Below, piece by piece: positions 37,206 through 52,080 of a DNA stretch of 64,000 bases. Below the pieces are notes generated by a model. It saw nothing but the letters and a program-made list of their open reading frames with translations. It was not told where the DNA came from and did not search any database. The DNA comes from Sabellastarte sp. h YS-2021 (taxonomy: Eukaryota > Annelida > Polychaeta > Sabellida > Sabellidae): positions 15,600,496 to 15,664,495 of the forward strand of contig OZ024936.1 of assembly GCA_964017235.1 (NCBI GenBank). Direction: 5' to 3'. How positions within the stretch are numbered: the first letter of the stretch is position 1; each line of letters opens with the position of its first letter. Both the position numbers and the translations under genes were made by a program.

Positions 37206-40200
37206 TAATAATAACACTTATGGAACAATATGAAAGACTTAAATAAACCCTTAGGTGAACAAGCTAACTTATTAGAATTTCATAAATAAACAAAAGCTGT
37301 CACTAATTTTTGAAGATAAAGTCATATACTGGGGCTGTTAGATGACAAAATGATACCAAATATGACCGTCTAAGAGCCCCAAGAGAAGGTTTGCTTGAAT
37401 TCTGTGTAACCTCAGACTATCAATACCCAATGATGAATATTAAATCTCCACAGCTAGGAAACTCAATCTCTGACAAGTAGCCTAAAAATATTTAGAAGTT
37501 GTGGTTTTTCATGACCAAGTGTTATGATAGGGATGTTAGATACTATAAGAGCATAAAAATCAACTCAAAGGCACAGTTATAATTTGCAGATATGCTATTT
37601 ACCCATAATCCACTAAGGGTTGTTGATTAATAACAAAACTTATAGAACAATATAAAAGACTTAAATAAACCCTTAGGTGAACAAGCTAACTTATTAGATG
37701 GTCATAAATAAACAAAAGCTGTCAATAATTTTTGAAGATCAACCCATATACTGGGGCTGTTAGATGACAAAATGATACCAAATATGACCGTCTAAGAGCC
37801 CCAAGAGAGAGTTTGCTTGAATTCTGCTTAACCTCATACTATCAATGCCCAGTGATGAATATTAAATCTCCTCAGATAGCAAACTCAAGCTCTGATAAGT
37901 AGGCTAAAAATACTTAGACTTTGTGGCTTTTCATGATCAAGTGTTATGATGGGGATGTTACATACTATAAGTGCATAAAAATCAACTCAAAAGCACAGGT
38001 ATGTTTTGCCGGTATGCTATTTACCCACAACCCACCTGTTGATTAATAACAACACTTATGGAACAATATAAAAGACTTAAATAAACCTTTAGGTGAACAA
38101 GTTAACTTATTAGATGGTCATAAATAAAACCAAAGCTGTCAATAATTTTTGAAGATCAACCCATATACCGGGTCTGTTAGATGACAAAATGATACCAAAT
38201 ATGACCGTCTAAGAGCCTCAAGAGAGGGTTTACTTGAATTCTGCGTAACTTCAGACTATCAATGCCCAATGATGAATATTAAATCTCCCCAGCTAGGAAA
38301 CTCAATCTCTGACAAGTAGCCTAAAAATATTTAGAAGTTGTGGATTTTCATGACCAAGTGTTATGATGGGGATGTTAGATACTATAAGTGCATAAAAATC
38401 AACTCAAAAGCACAGCTATATTTTACAGGTATGCTATTTACCCACAGCCCACCTGTTGATTAATAATAACACTTATGGAACAATATGAAAGACTTAAAAA
38501 AACCCTTAGGTGAACAAGTTGCCTTATTAGATGGTCATAAATAAACAAAAGGTGTCATTAATTTTTGAAAATCAAGTCATATACTGGGGCTGCTAGATGA
38601 CAAAATGATACCAAATATGACCGTCTAAGAGCCCCAAGAGAGAGTTTGCTTGAATTCTGCTTAACTTCAGACTATCAATGCTCAATGATGAATATTAAAT
38701 CTCCCCATCTAGGAAACTCAAGCTGTCACAAGTAGGCTAATATTACTGAGAAGTTGTGGCTTTTCATGATCCAGTGTTATTATGGTGATGTTACATACTA
38801 TAAATGCATAAAAATCAACTCAAAAGAACAGGTATATTTTGGAGGTATGCTTTTTACCCACAACCCACCAGTTGATTAATAATAACACTTATGGAACAAT
38901 ATGAAAGACTTAAATAAACCCTTAGCTGAACAAGCTAACTTATTAGATGGTCATAAATAAACCAAAAGCTTTCAATAATTTTTGAAGATCAACCCATATA
39001 CTAGGGCTGTTAGATGACAAAATGATACCAAATATGACCGTCTAAGAGTCCAAAGAGAGGGTTTGCTTGAATTCTGCGTAACCTCAGACTATCAATGCCC
39101 AATGATGAATATTAAATCTCCACAGCTAGGAAACTCAATCTCTGACAAGTAGCCTAAAAATTTTTAGAAGTTGTGGATTTTCATGACCAAATGTTATGAA
39201 GCGGATGTTAGATACTATAAGTGCATAAAAATCAACTCAAAGGCACAGGTATAATTTGCAGATATGCTATTTCCCCACAATAACAACACTTATGAAACAA
39301 TATAAAAGACTTAAATAGACCCATAGGTGAACAAACTAACTTACTAGAATTTCATAAATAAACAAAAGCTGTCATTAATTTTTGAAGATCAAGTCATTTG
39401 CTGGGGCTGTTAGATGACAAAATGATACCAAATATGACTGTCTAAGAGCCCCAAGAGAGAGTTTGCTTGAATTCTGCTTAACTTCAGACTATCAATGCCC
39501 AATGATGAATATTAAATCTCCCCATCTAGGAAACTCAAGCTGTCACAAGTAGGCTAAAAATACTTAGAAGTTGTGGCTTTTTACGATCCAGTGTTATTAT
39601 GGGGATGTTACATACTATAAGTGCATAAAAATCAAGTCAAAAGCACAGGTATATTTTGCAGGTATGCTATTTACCCACAACCCACCTGCTCATTAATAAT
39701 AACACTTATGGAACAACATGAAAGACTTAAATAAACCCTTAGGTGAACAAGTTTACTTATTAGATGGTCATAAATAAACCAAAAGCTGTCAATAATTTTT
39801 GAAGATCAACCCATATACTGGGGCTGTTAGATGACAAAATGATACCAAATATGACCGTGCAAGAGCCCCAACAGAGAGTTTGCTTGAATTCTGCGTAACC
39901 TCAGACTATCAATGCCCAATGATGAATATTAAATCTCCACAGCTAGGAAACTCAATCTCCGACAAGTAGCCTAAACATATTTAGAAGTTGTGGATTTTCA
40001 TGACCAAGTGTTATGATGGGGATGTTAGATACTATAAGTGCATAAAAATCAACTCAAAGGCACAGGTATAATTTGCAGACATGCTATTTACCCACAATCC
40101 ACTAAGGGTTGTTGATTAATAAAAACACATATGGAACAATATAAAAGACTTAAATAAACCCTTAGGTGAACAAGCTAACTTATTAGATGGTCATAAATAA

Positions 40201-41612
40201 ACAAAAGCTGTCATTAATTTTTGAAGATCAAGTCATATACTGGGGCTGTTAGATAACAAAATGATACTAAATATGACCGTCTAAGAGCCCCAAAAGAGGG
40301 TTTGCTTGAATTCTGCGTAACCTCAGACTATCAATGCCCAATGATGAATATTAAATCTCCCCATCTAGGAAACTCAAGCTGTCACAAGTAGGCTAAAAAT
40401 ACTTAGAAGTTGTAGCTCTTTCTGATCCAGTGTTATTATGGGGATGTTACATACTATAAGTGCATAAAAATCAACTCAAAAGCACAGGTATATTTTGCAG
40501 GTGTGCTATTTACCCATCACCCACCTGTTGATTAATAATAACACTTATGGAACAATATGAAATAATTAAATAAACCCTAAGGTGAACAAGTTAACTTATT
40601 AGATGGTCATAAATAAACAAAAGCTGTCACTAATTTTTGAAGATCAAGTCATATACTGGGGCTGTTAGATGACAAAATGATACCAAATATGACCGTATAA
40701 GAGCCCCAAGAGAGGGTTTGCTTGAATTCTATCTAACCTCAGACTATCAATGCCCAATGATGAATATTAAATCTCCACAGCTAGGAAACTCATTCTCTGA
40801 CAAATAGCCTAAAAATATTTAGAAGTTGTGGTTTTTCATGACCAAGTGTTATTATGGGGATGTTACATACTATAAGTGCATAAAAATCAACTCAAAGTCA
40901 CAGGTATAATTTACAACTATGCTATTTACTCACATTCCACTAAGGCCTGTTGATTAATAACAACACCTATGGAACAATATAAAAGACTTAAATAAACCCA
41001 TAGGTGAACAAGCTAACTTAATAGAATTTCATAAATAAACAAAAGCTGTCATTAATTTTTGGAGATCACTGGGGCTGTTAGATGACAAAATGATACCAAA
41101 TATGACCGTCTAAGAGCCCCAAGAGAGGGTTTGATTGAATGCTGCTTAACCTCAGAGTATTCATGCCGAAGGATAAATACTAAATCTCCCCATCTAGGAA
41201 ACTCAAGCTCTGATAAGTAGGCTAAAAATGCTTAGAAGTTGTGGCTTTTCATGATCAAGTGTTATTATGGGGATGTTACATACTACAAGTGCATAAAAAT
41301 CAACTCAAAAGCACAGGTATGTTTTGCAGGTATGCTATTTACCCACAACCCACCTGTTGATTAATAATAACACTTATGGAACAATATGAAAGACTTAAAT
41401 AAACCCTTAGGTGAACAAGCTAACTTATTACATGGTCATAAATAAACCAAAAGCTGTCAATAATTTTTGAAGATCAACCCATATACTGGGGCTGTTCGAT
41501 GACAAAATGATACCAAATATGACCGTCTAAGAGCCCAAAGAGAGGGTTTGCTTGAATTCTGCGTAACCTCAGACTATCAATGCCCAATGATGAATATTAA
41601 ATCTCCACAGCT
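37206..41612. repeat. Replayed block B, second copy of 8.0-12.4 kb
   Basis: Constant offset of 29183 to about 8023-12429. Private marks of the source are kept: AACAAAACTTATAGAAC at 37632, ATACCGGGTCTG near 38166, the missing monomer start at CCCCACAATAACAACAC near 39274, and the GGAGATCACTGGGG deletion near 41062. Differences from the source are few and scattered. Confidence 0.88.
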
Positions 41613-41752
41613 AGAAAAAATATTTAGAAGTTGTGGTTTTTCATGACCAAGTATTATGATGGGATGTTACATACTATAAGTGCATAAAAATCAACTCAAA
41701 GGTACAGGTATAATTTGCAGATATGCTATTTACCCACAATCCACTAAGGGTT

Positions 41753-41935
41753 GTTGATTAATAACAGCTAGGAAACTCAATCTCCAACAAGTAGCCTAAA
41801 CATATTTAGAAGTTGTGGATTTTCATGACGAAGTGTTATGATAGGGATGTTAGATACTATAAGAGCATAAAAATCAACTCAAAGGCACAGGTATAATTTG
41901 CAGATATGCTATTTACCCACAATCCACTAAGGGTT
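41753..41935. repeat. Truncated monomer (183 bp) at a duplication junction
   Basis: After GTTGATTAATAA (41753-41764) the sequence jumps into CAGCTAGGAAACTC, skipping most of the monomer. The 149 bp before the jump (about 41616-41764) duplicate 42195-42343 at a spacing of 579 bp. This is the clearest illegitimate or unequal junction in the window. Confidence 0.88.
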
Positions 41936-43870
41936 GTTGATTAATAAAAACACTTATGGAACAATATAAAAGACTTAAATAAACCCTTAGGTGAACAAGC
42001 TAACTTATTAGATGGTCATAAATAAACAAAAGCTGTCATTAATTTTTGAAGATCAAGTCATATACTGGGGCTGTTAGATAACAAAATGATACTAAATATG
42101 ACTGTCTAAGAGCCCAAAGAGAGGGTTTGCTTGAATTCTGCGTAACCTCAGACTATCAATGCCCAATGATGAATATTAAATCTCCACAGCTAGAAAAAAT
42201 ATTTAGAAGTTGTGGTTTTTCATGACCAAGTATTATGATGGGATGTTACATACTATAAGTGCATAAAAATCAACTCAAAGGTACAGGTATAATTTGCAGA
42301 TATGCTATTTACCCACAATCCACTAAGGGTTGTTGATTAATAACAACACTTATGGAACAATATAAAAGATTTAAATAAACCCATAGGTAAACAAGCTAAC
42401 TTATAAGATGGTCATAAATAAACAAAAGCTGTCATTAATTTTTGAAGATCAAGTCATATACTGGGACTGTTCGATGACAAAATGATACCAAATATGACCA
42501 TCTAAGAGCCCCAAGACAGAGTTTGCTTGAATTCTGCTTACCTCAGACTATCAATGCCCAATGATGAATATTAAATCTCCCCATCTAGGAAACTCAAGCT
42601 GTCACAAGTAGGCTAAAAATACTTAGAAGTTGTAGCTTTTTTGTGATCAAGTGTTATTATGGGGATGTTACATACTATAAGTGCATAAAAATCAACTCAA
42701 AAGCACAGGTATATTTTGCAGGTATGCTATTTACCCATCACCCACCTGTTGATTAATAATAACACTTATGGAACAATATGAAATAATTAAATAAACCCTA
42801 AGGTGAACAAGTTAACTTATTAGATGGTCATAAATAAACAAAAGCTGTCACTAATTTTTGAAGATAAAGTCATATACTGGGGCTGTTAGATGACAAAATG
42901 ATACCAAATATGACCGTCTAAGAGCCCCAAGAGAAGGTTTGCTTGAATTCTGTGTAACCTCAGACTATCAATGCCCAATGATGAATATTAAATCTCCACA
43001 GCTAGGAAACTCAATCTCCGACAAGTAGCCTAAACATATTTAGAAGTTGTGGATTTTCATGACCAAGTGTTATGACGGGGATGTTAGATACTATAAGTGC
43101 ATAAAAATCAACTCAAAGGCACAGGTATAATTTGCAGACATGCTATTTACCCACAATCCACTAAGGGTTGTTGATTAATAAAAACACATATGGAACAATA
43201 TAAAAGACTTAAATAAACCCTTAGGTGAACAAGCTAACTTATTAGATGGTCATAAATAAACAAAAGCTGTCATTAATTTTTGAAGATCAAGTCATATACT
43301 GGGGCTGTTAGATAACAAAATGATACTAAATATGACCGTCTAAGAGCCCCAAAAGAGGGTTTGCTTGAATTCTGCGTAACCTCAGACTATCAATGCCCAA
43401 TGATGAATATTAAATCTCCCCATCTAGGAAACTCAAGCTGTCACAAGTAGGCTAAAAATACTTAGAAGTTGTAGATTTTTTGTGATCAAGTGTTATTATG
43501 GGGATGTTACATACTATAAGTGCATAAAAATCAACTCAAAAGCACAGGTATATTTTGCAGGTATGCTATTTACCCATCACCCACCTGTTGATTAATAATG
43601 ACACTTATGGAACAATATGAAATAATTAAATAAACCCTAAGGTGAACAAGTTAACTTATTAGATGGTCATAAATAAACAAAAGCTGTCACTAATTTTTGA
43701 AGATCAAGTCATATACCGGGGCTGTTAGATGACAAAATGATACCAAATATGACCGTATAAGAGCCCCAAGAGAGGGTTTGCTTGAATTCTATCTAACCTC
43801 AGACTATCAATGCCCAATGATGAATATTAAATCTCCACAGCCAGGAAACTCAATCTCTGACAAATAGCCT
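41765..43870. repeat. Replayed block B, second copy of 12.4-14.5 kb
   Basis: Constant offset of 29340 to 12425-14530. It carries the deletion monomer (42190), the TTATAAGATGG variant and the AAATAATTAAATAAACCC variant. It ends within AAATAGCCTAAAAA, where the 6387 bp tandem duplication begins its next round. Confidence 0.85.
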
Positions 43871-46800
43871 AAAAATATTTAGAAGTTGTGGTTTTTCATG
43901 ACCAAGTGTTATGATAGGGATGTTAGATACTATAAGAGCATAAAAATCAACTCAAAGGCACAGTTATAATTTGCAGATATGCTATTTACCCATAATCCAC
44001 TAAGGGTTGTTGATTAATAACAAAACTTATAGAACAATATAAAAGACTTAAATAAACCCTTAGGTGAACAAGCTAACTTATTAGATGGTCATAAATAAAC
44101 AAAAGCTGTCAATAATTTTTGAAGATCAACCCATATACTGGGGCTGTTAGATGACAAAATGATACCAAATATGACCGTCTAAGAGCCCCAAGAGAGAGTT
44201 TGCTTGAATTCTGCTTAACCTCATACTATCAATGCCCAGTGATGAATATTAAATCTCCTCAGATAGCAAACTCAAGCTCTGATAAGTAGGCTAAAAATAC
44301 TTAGACTTTGTGGCTTTTCATGATCAAGTGTTATGATGGGGATGTTACATACTATAAGTGCATAAAAATCAACTCAAAAGCACAGGTATGTTTTGCCGGT
44401 ATGCTATTTACCCACAACCCACCTGTTGATTAATAACAACACTTATGGAACAATATAAAAGACTTAAATAAACCTTTAGGTGAACAAGTTAACTTATTAG
44501 ATGGTCATAAATAAAACCAAAGCTGTCAATAATTTTTGAAGATCAACCCATATACCGGGTCTGTTAGATGACAAAATGATACCAAATATGACCGTCTAAG
44601 AGCCTCAAGAGAGGGTTTACTTGAATTCTGCGTAACTTCAGACTATCAATGCCCAATGATGAATATTAAATCTCCCCAGCTAGGAAACTCAATCTCTGAC
44701 AAGTAGCCTAAAAATATTTAGAAGTTGTGGATTTTCATGACCAAGTGTTATGATGGGGATGTTAGATACTATAAGTGCATAAAAATCAACTCAAAAGCAC
44801 AGCTATATTTTACAGGTATGCTATTTACCCACAGCCCACCTGTTGATTAATAATAACACTTATGGAACAATATGATAGACTTAAAAAAACCCTTAGGTGA
44901 ACAAGTTGCCTTATTAGATGGTCATAAATAAACAAAAGGTGTCATTAATTTTTGAAAATCAAGTCATATACTGGGGCTGCTAGATGACAAAATGATACCA
45001 AATATGACCGTCTAAGAGCCCCAAGAGAGAGTTTGCTTGAATTCTGCTTAACTTCAGACTATCAATGCTCAATGATGAATATTAAATCTCCCCATCTAGG
45101 AAACTCAAGCTGTCACAAGTAGGCTAATATTACTGAGAAGTTGTGGCTTTTCATGATCCAGTGTTATTATGGTGATGTTACATACTATAAATGCATAAAA
45201 ATCAACTCAAAAGAACAGGTATATTTTGGAGGTATGCTTTTTACCCACAACCCACCAGTTGATTAATAATAACACTTATGGAACAATATGAAAGACTTAA
45301 ATAAACCCTTAGCTGAACAAGCTAACTTATTAGATGGTCATAAATAAACCAAAAGCTTTCAATAATTTTTGAAGATCAACCCATATACTAGGGCTGTTAG
45401 ATGACAAAATGATACCAAATATGACCGTCTAAGAGTCCAAAGAGAGGGTTTGCTTGAATTCTGCGTAACCTCAGACTATCAATGCCCAATGATGAATATT
45501 AAATCTCCACAGCTAGGAAACTCAATCTCTGACAAGTAGCCTAAAAATTTTTAGAAGTTGTGGATTTTCATGACCAAATGTTATGAAGCGGATGTTAGAT
45601 ACTATAAGTGCATAAAAATCAACTCAAAGGCACAGGTATAATTTGCAGATATGCTATTTCCCCACAATAACAACACTTATGAAACAATATAAAAGACTTA
45701 AATAGACCCATAGGTGAACAAACTAACTTACTAGAATTTCATAAATAAACAAAAGCTGTCATTAATTTTTGAAGATCAAGTCATTTGCTGGGGCTGTTAG
45801 ATGACAAAATGATACCAAATATGACTGTCTAAGAGCCCCAAGAGAGAGTTTGCTTGAATTCTGCTTAACTTCAGACTATCAATGCCCAATGATGAATATT
45901 AAATCTCCCCATCTAGGAAACTCAAGCTGTCACAAGTAGGCTAAAAATACTTAGAAGTTGTGGCTTTTTACGATCCAGTGTTATTATGGGGATGTTACAT
46001 ACTATAAGTGCATAAAAATCAAGTCAAAAGCACAGGTATATTTTGCAGGTATGCTATTTACCCACAACCCACCTGCTCATTAATAATAACACTTATGGAA
46101 CAACATGAAAGACTTAAATAAACCCTTAGGTGAACAAGTTTACTTATTAGATGGTCATAAATAAACCAAAAGCTGTCAATAATTTTTGAAGATCAACCCA
46201 TATACTGGGGCTGTTAGATGACAAAATGATACCAAATATGACCGTGCAAGAGCCCCAACAGAGAGTTTGCTTGAATTCTGCGTAACCTCAGACTATCAAT
46301 GCCCAATGATGAATATTAAATCTCCACAGCTAGGAAACTCAATCTCCGACAAGTAGCCTAAACATATTTAGAAGTTGTGGATTTTCATGACCAAGTGTTA
46401 TGATGGGGATGTTAGATACTATAAGTGCATAAAAATCAACTCAAAGGCACAGGTATAATTTGCAGACATGCTATTTACCCACAATCCACTAAGGGTTGTT
46501 GATTAATAAAAACACATATGGAACAATATAAAAGACTTAAATAAACCCTTAGGTGAACAAGCTAACTTATTAGATGGTCATAAATAAACAAAAGCTGTCA
46601 TTAATTTTTGAAGATCAAGTCATATACTGGGGCTGTTAGATAACAAAATGATACTAAATATGACCGTCTAAGAGCCCCAAAAGAGGGTTTGCTTGAATTC
46701 TGCGTAACCTCAGACTATCAATGCCCAATGATGAATATTAAATCTCCCCATCTAGGAAACTCAAGCTGTCACAAGTAGGCTAAAAATACTTAGAAGTTGT

Positions 46801-49800
46801 AGCTCTTTCTGATCCAGTGTTATTATGGGGATGTTACATACTATAAGTGCATAAAAATCAACTCAAAAGCACAGGTATATTTTGCAGGTGTGCTATTTAC
46901 CCATCACCCACCTGTTGATTAATAATAACACTTATGGAACAATATGAAATAATTAAATAAACCCTAAGGTGAACAAGTTAACTTATTAGATGGTCATAAA
47001 TAAACAAAAGCTGTCACTAATTTTTGAAGATCAAGTCATATACTGGGGCTGTTAGATGACAAAATGATACCAAATATGACCGTATAAGAGCCCCAAGAGA
47101 GGGTTTGCTTGAATTCTATCTAACCTCAGACTATCAATGCCCAATGATGAATATTAAATCTCCACAGCTAGGAAACTCATTCTCTGACAAATAGCCTAAA
47201 AATATTTAGAAGTTGTGGTTTTTCATGACCAAGTGTTATTATGGGGATGTTACATACTATAAGTGCATAAAAATCAACTCAAAGTCACAGGTATAATTTA
47301 CAACTATGCTATTTACTCACATTCCACTAAGGCCTGTTGATTAATAACAACACCTATGGAACAATATAAAAGACTTAAATAAACCCATAGGTGAACAAGC
47401 TAACTTAATAGAATTTCATAAATAAACAAAAGCTGTCATTAATTTTTGGAGATCACTGGGGCTGTTAGATGACAAAATGATACCAAATATGACCGTCTAA
47501 GAGCCCCAAGAGAGGGTTTGATTGAATGCTGCTTAACCTCAGAGTATTCATGCCGAAGGATAAATACTAAATCTCCCCATCTAGGAAACTCAAGCTCTGA
47601 TAAGTAGGCTAAAAATGCTTAGAAGTTGTGGCTTTTCATGATCAAGTGTTATTATGGGGATGTTACATACTACAAGTGCATAAAAATCAACTCAAAAGCA
47701 CAGGTATGTTTTGCAGGTATGCTATTTACCCACAACCCACCTGTTGATTAATAATAACACTTATGGAACAATATGAAAGACTTAAATAAACCCTTAGGTG
47801 AACAAGCTAACTTATTACATGGTCATAAATAAACCAAAAGCTGTCAATAATTTTTGAAGATCAACCCATATACTGGGGCTGTTCGATGACAAAATGATAC
47901 CAAATATGACCGTCTAAGAGCCCAAAGAGAGGGTTTGCTTGAATTCTGCGTAACCTCAGACTATCAATGCCCAATGATGAATATTAAATCTCCACAGCTA
48001 GGAAACTCAATCTCCAACAAGTAGCCTAAACATATTTAGAAGTTGTGGATTTTCATGACGAAGTGTTATGATAGGGATGTTAGATACTATAAGAGCATAA
48101 AAATCAACTCAAAGGCACAGGTATAATTTGCAGATATGCTATTTACCCACAATCCACTAAGGGTTGTTGATTAATAAAAACACTTATGGAACAATATAAA
48201 AGACTTAAATAAACCCTTAGGTGAACAAGCTAACTTATTAGATGGTCATAAATAAACAAAAGCTGTCATTAATTTTTGAAGATCAAGTCATATACTGGGG
48301 CTGTTAGATAACAAAATGATACTAAATATGACTGTCTAAGAGCCCAAAGAGAGGGTTTGCTTGAATTCTGCGTAACCTCAGACTATCAATGCCCAATGAT
48401 GAATATTAAATCTCCACAGCTAGAAAAAATATTTAGAAGTTGTGGTTTTTCATGACCAAGTATTATGATGGGATGTTACATACTATAAGTGCATAAAAAT
48501 CAACTCAAAGGTACAGGTATAATTTGCAGATATGCTATTTACCCACAATCCACTAAGGGTTGTTGATTAATAACAACACTTATGGAACAATATAAAAGAT
48601 TTAAATAAACCCATAGGTAAACAAGCTAACTTATAAGATGGTCATAAATAAACAAAAGCTGTCATTAATTTTTGAAGATCAAGTCATATACTGGGACTGT
48701 TCGATGACAAAATGATACCAAATATGACCATCTAAGAGCCCCAAGACAGAGTTTGCTTGAATTCTGCTTACCTGAGACTATCAATGCCCAATGATGAATA
48801 TTAAATCTCCCCATCTAGGAAACTCAAGCTGTCACAAGTAGGCTAAAAATACTTAGAAGTTGTAGCTTTTTTGTGATCAAGTGTTATTATGGGGATGTTA
48901 CATACTATAAGTGCATAAAAATCAACTCAAAAGCACAGGTATATTTTGCAGGTATGCTATTTACCCATCACCCACCTGTTGATTAATAATAACACTTATG
49001 GAACAATATGAAATAATTAAATAAACCCTAAGGTGAACAAGTTAACTTATTAGATGGTCATAAATAAACAAAAGCTGTCACTAATTTTTGAAGATAAAGT
49101 CATATACTGGGGCTGTTAGATGACAAAATGATACCAAATATGACCGTCTAAGAGCCCCAAGAGAAGGTTTGCTTGAATTCTGTGTAACCTCAGACTATCA
49201 ATGCCCAATGATGAATATTAAATCTCCACAGCTAGGAAACTCAATCTCCGACAAGTAGCCTAAACATATTTAGAAGTTGTGGATTTTCATGACCAAGTGT
49301 TATGACGGGGATGTTAGATACTATAAGTGCATAAAAATCAACTCAAAGGCACAGGTATAATTTGCAGACATGCTATTTACCCACAATCCACTAAGGGTTG
49401 TTGATTAATAAAAACACATATGGAACAATATAAAAGACTTAAATAAACCCTTAGGTGAACAAGCTAACTTATTAGATGGTCATAAATAAACAAAAGCTGT
49501 CATTAATTTTTGAAGATCAAGTCATATACTGGGGCTGTTAGATAACAAAATGATACTAAATATGACCGTCTAAGAGCCCCAAAAGAGGGTTTGCTTGAAT
49601 TCTGCGTAACCTCAGACTATCAATGCCCAATGATGAATATTAAATCTCCCCATCTAGGAAACTCAAGCTGTCACAAGTAGGCTAAAAATACTTAGAAGTT
49701 GTAGATTTTTTGTGATCAAGTGTTATTATGGGGATGTTACATACTATAAGTGCATAAAAATCAACTCAAAAGCACAGGTATATTTTGCAGGTATGCTATT

Positions 49801-50971
49801 TACCCATCACCCACCTGTTGATTAATAATGACACTTATGGAACAATATGAAATAATTAAATAAACCCTAAGGTGAACAAGTTAACTTATTAGATGGTCAT
49901 AAATAAACAAAAGCTGTCACTAATTTTTGAAGATCAAGTCATATACCGGGGCTGTTAGATGACAAAATGATACCAAATATGACCGTATAAGAGCCCCAAG
50001 AGAGGGTTTGCTTGAATTCTATCTAACCTCAGACTATCAATGCCCAATGATGAATATTAAATCTCCACAGCCAGGAAACTCAATCTCTGACAAATAGCCT
50101 AAAAAGATTTAGAAGTTGTGGATTTTCATGACCAAGTGTTATGATGGGGATGTTAGATACTATAAGTGCATAAAAATCAACTCAAAGGCACAGGTATAAT
50201 TTGCAGACATGCTATTTACCCACAATCCACTAAGGGTTGTTGATTAATAAAAACACATATGGAACAATATAAAAGACTTAAATAAACCCTTAGGTGAACA
50301 AGCTAACTTATTAGATGGTCATAAATAAACAAAAGCTGTCATTAATTTTTGAAGATCAAGTCATATACTGGGGCTGTTAGATAACAAAATGATACTAAAT
50401 ATGACCGTCTAAGAGCCCCAAGAGAGGGTTTGCTTGAATTCTATCTAACCTCAGACTATCAATGCCCAATGATGAATATTAAATCTCCACAGCTAGGAAA
50501 CTCAGTCTCTGACAAATAGCCTAAAAATATTTAGAAGTTGTGGTTTTTCATGACCAAGTGTTATTATGGGGATGTTATATACTATAAGTGCATAAAAATC
50601 AACTCAAAGTCACAGGTATAATTTGCAAATATGCTATTTACTCACATTCCACTAAGGCCTGTTGATTAATAACAACACCTATGGAACAATATAAAAGACT
50701 TAAATAAACCCTTTGGTGAACAAGCTAACTTATTAGAATTTCATAAATAAACAAAAGCTGTCATTCATTTTTGGAGATCACTGGGGCTGTTAGATGACAA
50801 AATGATACCAAATATGACCGCCTAAGAGCCCCAAGAGAGGGTTTGATTGTATGCTGCCTAACCTCAGACTATTCATGCCGAAGGATGAATACTAAATCTC
50901 CCCATCTAGGAAACTCAAGCTCTGATAAGTAGGCTAAAAATGCTTAGAAGTTGTGGCTTTTCATGATCAAG
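43871..50971. repeat. Replayed block B, third copy of 8.3-15.4 kb
   Basis: About 7.1 kb match 8301-15402 at an offset of 35570, shifting by one base after about 50572 where the GGGGAATGTTATA of the first copy (14998) is GGGGATGTTATA. Unlike the second copy, there is no internal junction near 12.43 kb of the source, so this copy preserves the ancestral order. Its first 6.4 kb are a tandem repeat of about 37.5-43.9 kb at 6387 bp spacing. Confidence 0.9.
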
Positions 50972-52080
50972 TGTTATGATGGGGATGTTAAATACTATAA
51001 GTGCATAAAAATCAACTGAAAAGCCCAGGTATATTTTGAAGCTATGCTTTTTACCCACAACACACCTGTTGATTAATAATAACACTTATGGAACAATATG
51101 AAAGACTTAAATAAACCCTTAGGTGAACAAGCTAACTTATTATAATTTCATAAATCAACAAAAGCTGTCATTAATTTTTGAAGATCAAGTCATATACTGG
51201 GGCTGTTAGATGACAAAATGACACCAAATATGACCGTATAAGAGCCCCAAACAAGAGTTTGCTTCAATTCTGATTAACCTCAGACCATCAATGCCCAATG
51301 ATGAATATTAAATTTCCCCAGCTAGGAAACTCAAGCTGTCACAAGTAGGCTAAAAATACTTAGAAGTACTGGCTTTTCATGACCAAGTGTTATGATGGGG
51401 ATGTTAGATACTATAAATGTATAAAAATCAACTCAAAAGCACAGGTATATTTTGCAGGTATGCTATTTACCCACAACCCATCAAGGCCTGTTGATTAATA
51501 AAAACACTTATGGAACAATATGAAAGACTTAAATAAACCTTTAGGTGAACAAGTTAACTTATTAGATGGTCATAAATAAAAGAAAAGCTGTCAATAATTT
51601 TTGAAGATCAACCCATATACTGGGGCTGTTAGATAACAGAATGATACCAAATATGACCGTCTAAGAGCCCCAAGAGAGGGTTTGCTTGAATTCTATGTAA
51701 CCTCATACTATCAATGCCCAATGATGAATATTAAATCTCCACAGCTAGGAAACTCAATCTCCGACAAGTAGCCTAAAAATATTTAGAAGTTGTGGATTTT
51801 CAGGACCAAGTGTTATGATGGGGATGTTAGATACTATAAGTGCATAAAAATCAACTCAATGGCACAGGTATAATTTGCAGATATGCTATTTACCCACAAT
51901 CCACTAAGGGTTGTTGATTAATAAAAACACTTATGGAACAATATAAAAGATTTAAATAAACCCATGGGTAAACAAGCTAACTTATTAGATGGTCATAAAT
52001 AAACAAAGGCTGTCATTAATTTTTGAAGATCAAGTCATATACTGGGGCTGTTCGATGACAAAATGATACCAAATATGACT
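50972..52080. repeat. Replayed 18.3-19.4 kb segment with an internal patch
   Basis: 50972 to about 51816 and the sequence from about 52071 match 18301 onward at an offset of 32671-32672. Between them, about 51817-52075 instead follow 16227-16485 (offset 35590), including ACCCATGGGTAAAC near 51960 and CTGTTCGATGAC near 52045. The patch replaces the expected sequence without changing the length. Confidence 0.8.
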
